Positions 45,880 to 56,100 of a DNA stretch of 64,000 bases are shown here, in pieces. This stretch comes from Silene latifolia. Its lineage: Eukaryota > Streptophyta > Magnoliopsida > Caryophyllales > Caryophyllaceae. The position numbers and the translations under genes are program-made. The notes under the pieces are model-generated. The model was not told where the DNA came from, did no database searches, and saw only the letters and a list, made by a program, of their open reading frames with translations. The first letter of the stretch is position 1. The number at the start of each line of letters is the position of its first letter. The stretch is from assembly GCF_048544455.1 (NCBI RefSeq), contig NC_133536.1, positions 26,104,152 to 26,168,151 on the forward strand. The letters are read 5' to 3'.

Positions 45880-46964
45880 CTCTCCTCCTTCTCACAACAT
45901 TACACGACTCAAATCAAATAAGGGGGAGGGGAATTAATCGTATAAAACGCAGAAAAAAGGAAAAACAAAAAAGGGGAAATCAAAGTCTTAAATCGCCAAA
46001 AGGGGTACCCAGCCGGCTCGCCGGCCGCCGGTTGTGCACCGGCACAAAACCCGCTAGAAAATTTGAGGGTAAATTGATTGGATTTGAGCCGGTAAGGGTG
46101 TCGGCAGACGGTTGACCGTCTGAGAGCTATTAGCTGAATTGTTGCGGATTGAGAGCCGGTGAGGCGGCAGCCGGTTGGCCGGCTTAGAGTCACTTGTTGC
46201 ACGGTGATTGAGTGAGATGATTGGCCATGGTGGTTGTTTCTGCTTCACTTCTTTTCTTTAAAATCAGAACTCAACTCAGTCAATTAATTGACTCGATCAA
46301 TCCTCATGACTCATGACTGGCGGTGGATCGAAATGGGTTCGATTGTTGGCTGCTCGTGGATGTTTGTTGTCGAATTTGGTGAACGGCGTGAGCAGGTGTC
46401 AGGTTTGCGACTGCCTGTGTTTAGGCGAGATGAAAGGTGGTGGGCGAGCTGGTTGCTGGGTTGTTGTCAAATTTCAGGGTGACGACGATGAATGATGATG
46501 ATGTGTGAATTGAAGCAGGGGAAGGTGTTACGGTGTGAAGATGATGGTGAATGGTAATGGAGTATGAGTGAATGGTGGACTGTTGCGTTAATGATGGTGA
46601 AGAGTAAATGGTGAGTGTGATGAAATGCAGGGGAAGGAAGAGGAGTATGGTGGTGTCGATGGTGAAAGGGAAAGGTCAAAGTCATCCTTTGACTTTTATT
46701 TTGGTTTTCATTTGATTCTCACTTTGCTCTTGACCCATCTCATCTCCGTTTCGACCCGATTAGCTTCTTACTTTCCGCCTCATCTACAAATTACAAACAA
46801 TAAAACAATAATAACACTAATATTATTAAAACCGATTAATAATTAAATTAAATTGAGACGATTAATTATTATAAATTAGTAAATAAAATGAGCCTTTTAA
46901 TCATTTAAGCACGCAAAATCGAGTCGGAATAAGGTATAAATGTATGGTAAAATACTACTCATCA
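44456..46964. mobile_element. Solo LTR inserted in the 3' LTR of element 1
   Basis: It begins TGATATAGGG and ends CTACTCATCA, with a perfect 5-bp duplication GGTAC (44451-44455, 46965-46969). The 5' LTR of element 1 gives the uninterrupted site near 9688. It is 2509 bp with no PBS, PPT or coding domain, so a solo LTR left by LTR-LTR recombination is the simplest reading. It contains a long AAT microsatellite and a GC-rich CCGGC patch (46008-46190). Confidence 0.82.
45532..45877 (+). repeat. (AAT)n microsatellite with ATT/GAT variants
   Basis: A nearly pure AAT run of about 90 bases, then interruptions by ATT and GAT, giving long poly-Asn, poly-Ile and poly-Leu frames that are not real proteins. 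Confidence 0.95.
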
Positions 46965-47316
46965 GGTACGCGGAACGATTTGTGACAGTTCGTAAGTTTA
47001 TCGTCGAGTAATTGCTCAAACACTGATGTCTACCTCTTAGTTGTCATCTACGCGCCGATACGATCGTTTTGACAGTAATTAGAGTAAATTTGGAGTCCGG
47101 GCCTAAAACTGTCTCCATTTTCTGATAACCGCTAAATCCCGAGTCAGAATGTTCTGGAATGTTCCGGATATTTCTATTCCAAATTTCACAATCTTTTAAT
47201 CTTTGGTAAATTATTTCCCGTAATATTCACACAAAATATTAAGGAAAACCAAAATATCCCGTCATTTCATAAACTAAACAAGGAAATCTTTCTTCCGCAG
47301 GGGTTAACCACTTGGG

Positions 47317-47378
47317 AACAGACGCAGCAGGTGCTGCGCCTCTTCCAAGAGACGCAGTGCATGCTGCGCCTCTTCCCA
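47317..47378 (+). repeat. GACGCAGC palindrome cluster, 3' LTR site 1
   Basis: Counterpart of 10049-10110, with cleaner palindromes (GACGCAGCAGGTGCTGCGCC). Confidence 0.75.
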
Positions 47379-47926
47379 GGTCCTTTTCTGCGTATTTTTC
47401 TTATCTTTTCATATCTTTTCGAGATTCACTTCCAAAGTTTCTCCGAAAACCCTAATTCCTCCACGTGATTAGTATAAATAGGAGCCTTCGCTCCTCATAT
47501 TTCTCACGCGAGTGTCCGCCCTTCTCTTCTCCCTTTGCATTCTAGACCACGTTCTTACTTTTTGGGGTCTACGTGCTTGAACATTCGACCACGTAAGCTC
47601 GGATCCTTCTGAGTACCAGCCTCGTTTGCATGACCGACCAATTTGACCAACTCCACCATAATCAACTTAATTAATCTTCATCGTTTTCCTCTTACGAGGG
47701 CACTTTCGTCTACATTCGAGTCGAGCATCACTAAAACGTTAACTTAGTTCATCTCGTTTCGTCAAACATGTAAGTCTGAGGGTGTAAATCCTTCTTTTTA
47801 TTATTGTTATTTACCTTTTTGTATCATTAATGTAAGATTTATGTCGAAAGTATTCTTAAAACCGATTTCTAAAACCATGTTTAAAACCCTTTTTACGGAT
47901 TATCAGGAGATAGACGTCGAGAAAGG

Positions 47927-47998
47927 ACGCAAAGAATCGCCGCGCCTCTTGAAGGGACGCAGCACTCACCGCCTCTTCGTGAGGCCGCCAGCTCCTCG
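47927..47998 (+). repeat. GACGCAGC cluster, 3' LTR site 2 (scrambled)
   Basis: Counterpart of 10656-10735, but with several small deletions and substitutions confined to the motif. Confidence 0.65.
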
Positions 47999-48517
47999 CT
48001 TCTTTCTTCTTCCTCCGTCTTCTGTCAATTCTTTCGTTTCGTTGTTTTCTTTCGTTTATTGTTCTTTCTTCATATGCCGATTTAAACATAATTTAACATA
48101 TTATTTATCATCATTAGTATATAATTCATCATTAATTCCCGGCTTAAATCCCCTATAATCCAATATTTGCGGGTTTTCGTCATTAAAATCAATCCGGGTT
48201 GTAGAGATTCGATTCTTTCATATTGAATCTCTGGAATTCGATCTTTGGTATATTTCCATCTGTCTATTGTCGTATCCGCCATTAATTCGTCATATTTACC
48301 CTATTTAGTTCACCGATGTCACTAATCAATCTTTCATTCATGTAATTAATTCGTTTGCATTTGTTTCATCCATGTTTTATCGCTTTTATGACTCATTCGC
48401 ATGTAATTAACCTATTAAATCACTTTCATCCGAGTCAAATATCATAATCAATCATTAAATTCATCCAAGAATATTGACGATTTGCAGTTCCGGCTTCGCA
48501 ACCAGAACTCAGCCTTG

Positions 48518-48579
48518 GAACAGACGCAGCAACTGATGCACCTCTTCCAGAGGGCGCAGCTCTGCTGCGCCTCTTCCAG
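48518..48579 (+). repeat. GACGCAGC cluster, 3' LTR site 3 (two units)
   Basis: Two units, where the 5' LTR has one at 11258-11302. Confidence 0.7.
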
Positions 48580-48942
48580 GTTGACTTCTGTCTCTGAACT
48601 TCCGTTCTGCTTTGACCTAGTTTAATTAGTTTACGTATTTAATTAACTATTAATCGTATTATCGCCTAATTCCTGTTCGTTAATTCGTTTGTTTATTCTT
48701 TCTCAAATTATCCGTTTTGAAAGTATTTTCGACATAAATCATTGAATCCGATGTAATTATTGTATTTTTCATTATTGTATTTATTATTGTATTTCTTTTA
48801 TTGTACCATTTGTATGCCTTCACATGTAATTGAACTTAAATTCCTACTTCGACCTAATTGTTTGCTAATTAATTGTTCACCGACTTAGTTAATTCTTCAC
48901 ATGCTAGGATTAAAACTTGGATGTTGCATTGCATGCATATAA

Positions 48943-49491
48943 TAGAGGTGATCATTTGCGGGCTTGGGCCGGACATGGACGGGCCTACACTTGAAAAAAT
49001 TGTCTGGCGGGCCTAATTTTGTTGCCCGTGTCCATTATAGCGGGCCAAGTTTGATTGTCCAAGCCCGCCCATTTTAAATAGGCGGGCCGACCCGCGGGCT
49101 CGTGGGCTCAAAATTAAAACAAAAAATCGGTCGTCAACTTAAACAAAACTATCTACTACCAAGATTAAAGTAGGTTTATAAACTTTTTTTTGGGCTCAAC
49201 CTCGTTTCGCTTAACTTTACGTAAAAATAATAATTAGTTTTTAGTTATATACATTTTTTTTATGTTATTGTTGTTGTCATGTAGAGAAAAATAGGAAAAT
49301 ATTTTTTAAAGCGGGCCTAGTGGGCTGGCCCATGGGCATTTTTCATTGTCCATACCCGCCCATTAATTTTGGCGGGCCTATTTTTGTTGTCCGTTACCCG
49401 TTAATTTGGTACTTTTCTATGACCATGCCCGCTTAAATAGCGGGCCGGGTAGGCTGGGCCAAACGGGCCGACCCGCACTTGATCAGCTCTA
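48943..49491. mobile_element. hAT-type MITE in the 3' LTR of element 1
   Basis: TIRs TAGAGGTGATCA / TGATCAGCTCTA (one mismatch) and a perfect 8-bp duplication GCATATAA (48935-48942, 49492-49499). The 5' LTR has the empty site (GCATGCATATAATC at about 11637). It is 549 bp, rich in GGGCC/CCCGC words, and has no transposase. Confidence 0.93.
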
Positions 49492-49844
49492 GCATATAAT
49501 AAACGATATATCAAGTACGAATAACTTCCCTAATCATTAGTAGAGGCCGCTATCGAGGCGGGCGGAATTAGGTGTTCGATCAAAAGAGCTTCCTAATACG
49601 TACTCTCACCCCTTACTCCAGATCTCTGTGAACATACGTGTTCATTGGCATCCATGAGAGTCATTCTAGACATAGAATGCTAAGGGTAACGAGTTTTTGG
49701 TGTTCATGTCACTACTTTGTGTCTTGACATGACACGAGGTATTCGAACGGTTTCCAATTTTCCACAATAAATTGATGGCGACTCCACAAATGCAAACGCT
49801 TGTTCTCCTCCCAAGCGCCCCCGTGGGCCCGCGTCCACACACTC

Positions 49845-50760
49845 TTGACATCATTAAAACATAAATATATATTCTATATGGTTCAACATAAGTCTTCTTA
49901 AGCTCATTTTCTGTATGAACTGTTAAGAGTTCACCATCATCAACTTTTATCATAGCTGAAACTCAACTTCCACGAGTCTTTGCCAACTTTTTTAGATTTT
50001 TTTTATTTGCCTTAGGACACATCATTTGTATATGACCTAACTCACCACAATAGAGCACATGGTAATTTCTATTGCCCTTCTTCTTATCACACAAGTCCAC
50101 CACCAACGCTCCTCCGTCACTTGAAGAGCGACCAATTTCTTGCCTTATCAATTATTCAGATTCGAGTAGAACCACAACAGTCTCATCTAAGGCTGATGTT
50201 GCCTTCCCTACAAGTAAACTAGTAATCATCGTGTTATACTTTTTTGGTAAAAGAAGCTTAAAACATTATAGTCTTGTTTTCTTCTTTGAAACTCTCATCC
50301 AAATTTGCTAATTGGGTGATCAAGCCATTAAACCTATTTACACATGATCCCTCAAATTGCCTCCATCTCCCATTTCGTGTTCAAAAAAATCTTTTTTCAA
50401 GAATAGTTTAATTTGTTAGCGAAAGACTTTGCATTGTAAATGCTACATACATAACTTGACCCTTAACTTCTTAGGGACTTATCTATTCCAACTAAGACGC
50501 TATATTTGATTTCGAGCGAAGAGCTAGGCGAATTGTACTAATCGCGCTCAACCCCGTGTCCTCCCAATTGAAAACTTGAACATCTTGGGGCTTTTTGTCT
50601 ATGAGAGTTGCATGCAACCCGTGTTGGAGAAGAACATCCTTGATTATGCTCTACCACAACGTGAAATTGTTCTTACCATAATTTAACTCTATATCAAACT
50701 TTGTACAAAAAATTTCTCCATCAAGTCATATCTCTGATTCCACTTGTGGAGGGTTCTGAT
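49845..50760 (-). pseudogene. gag: Decayed Copia gag fragment
   Basis: Minus-strand translation, broken by many stops and frameshifts, shows Copia gag (UBN2-type) motifs in order: LNYGKNNFTLW, IIKDVLLQHGLHATL, NWEDTGLSAISTIRLAL, FNGLITQLANLDESF, then a zinc-knuckle remnant YCGELGHIQMMCPK that lacks its first Cys. A TATCAGAACCC at about 50757 may be a PBS remnant. The fragment is cut by element 1 at 49844; its pol is not found on the other side. Confidence 0.7.
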
Positions 50761-50831
50761 ACAAACAATATAAAGAAAAAATGCAAAGCACACAATAATT
50801 TTTGTTATAAAATTAACCGACAAGCCCACTT

Positions 50832-50859
50832 GTATTATTATTGTTATTATTTATTGTTA

Positions 50860-50907
<48 letters not shown>
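50832..50907 (+). repeat. (ATT)n microsatellite
   Basis: ATT/GTT trinucleotides over about 75 bases; low complexity. Confidence 0.9.
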
Positions 50908-50909
<2 letters not shown>

Positions 50910-51987
50910 TAGAACCGTAACAATAATACAATACTCAAACACTTAACTAAGAATTTATAGTTTTTCATTCTATGTTTACCTCGGGATATTAACTGTAGCA
51001 CTTATACTATCCAACAATGACCATTTGACCAATGATCTTTATTTTTAAGGTTTAAAGTCCTAACTTATCTCACTACATATATAATAGTCACAACACTATT
51101 CAAAAGCTAGCTCCTAATTATTTACTCTTAATAACAACAAACATTTAACTAATGAATAAATATTAAATACATAACCTCAAATAACTTATAATGACCGTAA
51201 TTCTTAAGTTTTGCAGATCGATGTCTTGGTTAGGTTCTCAACGATAAGTGCAGTGGTCCTTCTTCTTGTTTGGTTTGGTTTGGTTTGAAGTACTCCGTAG
51301 TATTGTTGAGTAGTTAATGTCTTATTAGTATAGCTCCCGTATGTGCAAATGTACGGTATTTTAGATACAGATATTAAAAAATTTAACAATTAATTAAACT
51401 AATGCAGTTTACTTTCATTTTGAAAATGGTAGTAAAATTGCATATGTAATTCCAAGGAGATATTTTATTAGCCTTATTTATGTGAAAATTAAAAATGATT
51501 GATGTTATAACAAAATAAATTAAGAGATAAATAATGTTTAGTAAATATTGATAGTGAACACTAATTAATTAGGAAATCAGTAGAATTATTACCTAGGCGG
51601 GAAATTTAAACATGAGAATTTAAATATCTGTTAACCTTTTAGTATATAGAGGATTTTGATCCACAATTTCTTATTTTATAGAAACCCAATGAATTTTTTA
51701 TCATATAAACTGTGGAGGAAAATCTTTAGCATATCAAATTTGTGCAGATTCTGAGTATCTCAATTTTATGAATATACTCCGTATCCAATTAAAAGATTAT
51801 ATCCATTTATATTTCAAGACATACTCATAGAATAGACTATAATAATAAGTCCAATTCTAGATGCTAAAATTTTAGGCGGAAAAATTTGGAGATCCACCTA
51901 TTCTTTTAGTAAATAGGGGATTCATGGGGTGATCATTGGATCGATTCTCGGTCCTCGTTATTTTCCCCTGTTAAAACTAATCACCCT
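50908..51987. other. Intergenic, AT-rich; no gene seen
   Basis: No long ORF or structured repeat recognised. A short TTTGGTTTGGTTTGG run lies at about 51271. Confidence 0.4.
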
Positions 51988-51996
51988 TTAATTAAC

Positions 51997-52726
51997 GGGT
52001 CTTTTGCCAATATAGCCATTTGGTCTAAACTATTTACTATATATAATGACCATATGACCATTATATTTACCAAAATGACCATATAACAAAGTAATATATG
52101 ACTATAAATATTAACTAACCATAATATCCAAATTAATTTATAAATTATTTAAGTTCATCATGATAAATGAAGAAATGATTCACTTTCATAATATATGAAA
52201 ATTATTCTTATATAATCTTTTTTACAAATTGAAATTATCTTAAAAATCAACATTAATAGTAGCTACAAGATTAGAAATACTATACTTACGTTGTTGATAG
52301 CGCTTTGACAATTAGAAAGAAAATTGCATGTTTTTTATTTAGTTTTTTAATGCATGTTCTTATTTTTTGTAAACAATATTTTATGAAATTGTATTTATAA
52401 TATTGCACGTTTTTTTGAAACTTTTAAGAAAAATTCACAAGGCTTCAATCAAAAGTGAAAAATAGATTCATGGGTCAATAGATAATTTTATGAAAATAAT
52501 ATTGAATATTGAAATATTGCTATTTTTCAATTTTGTAGAATTTTTTCATAGTTTAGTTTATATTGTATTATTTTGAAGGAATATAAATAAATTTGAAAAA
52601 AAAAAAGTTGTTTAGCTTTTTTTATGGCAACTTTATAACTTAGGTGATCATTTTGGTAATTAGATTTACAAAATGGTTATTTTGGAAAATAGTTTGAGTT
52701 AAAAGGCTATTTTGACAAAAAGACCC
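51997..52726. mobile_element. Mutator-like MITE, 9-bp TSD
   Basis: Imperfect inverted repeats of about 40 bp (start GGGTCTTTTGCCAATATAGCC, end ..GGCTATTTTGACAAAAAGACCC) are flanked by a perfect 9-bp duplication TTAATTAAC (51988-51996, 52727-52735). Long TIRs plus a 9-bp duplication point to the Mutator superfamily. It is 730 bp and AT-rich, with no transposase. Confidence 0.85.
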
Positions 52727-53123
52727 TTAATTAACAGTGTCGAGTGGTTTTCGAAACCATTTTCAGGAACCTGCTTTTACTCACCCCTCGACATGATCCA
52801 TAACCATAAGCTAAGGCACGCATGTTTTAAATCTCCCGATCACTAAAACGCCAATGCAAATAGCTATCAAACTTGTTGGAACAAAACTACGCAATATATA
52901 AATTAAAAGTAGCATAATTTATCAAAGTAAACATCGGAATTCCATTATTATATTAAAACATTCTGTACAAGTTCGGACTTAACTCCGTAGTTAGAATAGA
53001 AAACTCAATCAACAATAGACAAGCAATTATGGCTATTGCTCATTAAAATTATAATAAGAGCTACGCCATAACCCGATTCATAAATAAAAAACAAGGTAAT
53101 AACGACAATTAAAAATGATAAGG

Positions 53124-56100
53124 TCAAGATTGTATACGGATACAATCTTGCTGTTGAGTAGGGATAGGAAGATGACCCTTGTCTTGAAGGCACTTGACGG
53201 TGTCGTATAATGTTTGCTTAACACTGGTGAAGTTTAAGCCTAAGTCCTTGAGCTTTTGATTTGAAAACTTGTAAGGTTTTACTCTTGGTTTCACCTCATC
53301 CGAGCACCTACATTCATCATTATTCCAATTTAATTAACCTCATTTCGAAATAGTTCTTTATTTAAAACCATTATTAATAACATATACATTATCATCCTCT
53401 GGTCGAATTTGTGTATATCACAATAACGGACACAACACACCAAAAATTATAAAAAAGAACACAAAAGGTGGTAGTAGGTAAAGAGAGGTACTTGTGGTTC
53501 TCACTTCTTATCCTTCCATGTTCACCAACAAAATCAATCATATCATTTGCACGAGGCCATATATTGTTGTAGGACCAAAACTTTACCAACCATATTCTCT
53601 CTAGTCACTATAACACCAGACAAACGCGCTAAATTAATTTTAAACTCGTGCATTATTGAGCAATGAAAATTTGGTTCCATTGTTTTATTGGATATAAAGC
53701 GACTTAAGATATACATAAATAAGAAGTATTTATAATTTAATTTCCAAATCATGACACATAATAGAGGATGAATTACAAATATGGTTGAGTGAACTCAATC
53801 TTCGATAGTACAATGATAAATTTTAAAGTTTTATTAACCTACTCAATCATTAACACAAATAGGATATCATTTAGAGATTTTGTTTGGATTTGTTTGGGAT
53901 TAGGACAATGATGATGTCCTTTTAACCAAGATGAGTCATTTATCCTTTGTGCAAGTTAGTTCCACCAACTTCAAATAAAGCATTAGATAACCCGCCAATC
54001 AACTTGTTAGGAAAATTTATACACTTACATGTCCGAATACTCATTTGTGACGGACAAAATTCGTCACAAGCTTATGACGTAAGATAAAAGGGTAAGTGAA
54101 AGGGCAAGTGAAAGAGGGTTGTAAGAGGTTACAAGGTTATGACCGTCACAAGCGAAAGGGACTGGTCATACTATGGCAACCATGTCAATAAGAATGTTTT
54201 TATAGATCGATTCATCAACATTTCTTTTACAAATAATTTCACTAATTTTGGAGGAAAACGGTTTATATTATACGGAATAGTGTTATATAAATACATTAAT
54301 GTCTGGTTTGATTATTTACATTTCATTATTTGTGTATCTCAGTTATTTATTTACGTTTTTGTCTTAAGTTATTTACAAGTTAATAATCTGGCACCTATAT
54401 AAGTAAACAGAAAAATTATTTAAAATTAATAGAAAAGAGGACATACTTGGTAGGAACAGGGTACTCGGGAAAAAACTTAGCCAAAATGTCACAAACTTCG
54501 CCACGATGAAGCACACTTTCGGCACAAAGAAACCTTCCACTAGCATTAGGATTCTCAAACATTAAAATATGTGCCATGGCCACATCCCTAACATGAACGT
54601 ATGCTTGAATTGAATTAGCATACGTCTTAGCTGACCCACTCAAATACTTTAGTATATGAACTATACTTGCATTAACACTTGGTTGTAGAAGTGGACCCAA
54701 CACTAGCACTGGGTTCACCACCACCAAGTCCACCCCTAACTCTTTCGCCGTCTCCCAGGCCACTTGCTCTGCCACGGTCTTTCCGTAGCAATACCAATTC
54801 TGTATTGTAATTCAATCGTGTTAGTTATATAAGTTAGATAAAATTCATAAAAGGAGATAACTGATTTAATTTACATGTCATATTAAATTTATATATTTGT
54901 TAATATTGTATTCTTATTAAATTTATATATTTGTATTATTACTCCATATTCTTATTAATTTTATTATTATAGCACAAGTATAGAGAAGACTCCCTTACGT
55001 AGTTACTTGGTAAACTTGTAAGAAATGGCACCTAATTATTAGTCTATAAAAGAAACAACTTGCACGAACAAGTCTAAACTCATCTATAGTGAAAAAAAAG
55101 ATATAGTAAACCCATTAACTCACCTAACTTTGAAAATGATATTGACCCTTTTGTATTATAAACCTCAAAACTACCATGGAAATCTATATCATTGTTATTT
55201 ACTAATGAGTAATGCTGACCCGACATAACACAACCAAAACAAAGTGTCTTTGTCTTATAATAACGTATTTACATAGTTGTTACACCCAAATTAGCACGGA
55301 ATGTACGGGCTGATCTTAATACAAAAATATGTTACAGAAGTCAGATTGACTCAAATTTTCTGAATTGTTATTGAAAAACGTAGAACTTATAGAAAATGTA
55401 ATGTTATAAACCTTTGTTCTGAAATAGTAAAATCCGCTCTATATATATATAGGACAACATTGTAGAACCATCAAATTAAAAAAATATGAAATTTATATTG
55501 AAAATTATGAAAAAGTACATGTAGCCACACTATTAGAGATTTGAATTGGCCCGGCTACCACTCGTAGTGCAACTTTACGGCATGATATGGAGCATAGAAT
55601 GTTCAAGAATCAAGAAAAGTTAAGTAGTGGAATTTGTCATCATAGTATAGGAGTTGTTGAAAAGACCCTAGAAAAAGAAGACTATACTACATGGTATCGT
55701 CCTCATTTTCATTGGTGGGTGGGATGTGGATTGTGAGCTAGTGGATCTTGCGGGGCCTTAATTTTATCCTACCAAATTCTTTATTTTCGTTCGTTGCATG
55801 TAAATTACTCAAAATTCAACGTAAAGAAAATTCCTAGTAAAGACTAATGAACACCACATCTAAGTTCTAATAACCTCTAAATCTCTAATGTAGCTGAGAG
55901 TTTGATAGACGGATATGGGCCGGGATATCAAACGTGAGATGTTTAGGAAAATGATTTAATATCGTCGGGTGGTTTTTTGTACTGGTAATTATCTTAATGA
56001 CAAATTGAACATGCATGGAATTGATGAGAGTGACGTTAAAAACTACATAAATTCTAATTCATCTATCAAATCAAGAACGAAATTTGAATAACCTATTTTG

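Larger units (their letters stand above)
9635..49839 (+). mobile_element. Tat-lineage Ty3/gypsy retrotransposon, element 1 (40.2 kb with nested insertions)
   Basis: The element runs TG...CA and is flanked by perfect 5-bp duplications CACTC (9630-9634, 49840-49844). Order: 5' LTR, PBS, gag, protease, reverse transcriptase, RNase H, a second (archaeal-type) RNase H, integrase, then two antisense intron-bearing cassettes, polypurine tract, 3' LTR. A second RNase H and extra ORFs downstream of pol are known traits of the Tat lineage (Ogre, Retand, Grande). Removing element 2, the solo LTR and the hAT MITE leaves about 19.2 kb. Several nonsense codons and a frameshift show that it is no longer autonomous. 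Confidence 0.93.
44390..49839 (+). repeat. 3' LTR of element 1 (with two insertions)
   Basis: Starts TGTAGATACC and ends GCGTCCACA before the CACTC duplication. After removing the solo LTR and hAT MITE with their duplications, it is about 2.38 kb, against 2.35 kb for the 5' LTR. The extra bases include an additional GACGCAGC unit at 48518-48579. TATAAATA is at 47473-47480. Confidence 0.9.

Noticed and set aside
45492-46115. 207-codon ORF with long poly-Asn, and complementary poly-Leu ORF
   Set aside because: Produced by the AAT microsatellite inside a solo LTR; no start context or domain.
49666-49953. 95-codon minus-strand ORF spanning the element 1 right border
   Set aside because: It joins LTR sequence to Copia flank across the insertion point, so it cannot be an ancestral gene.
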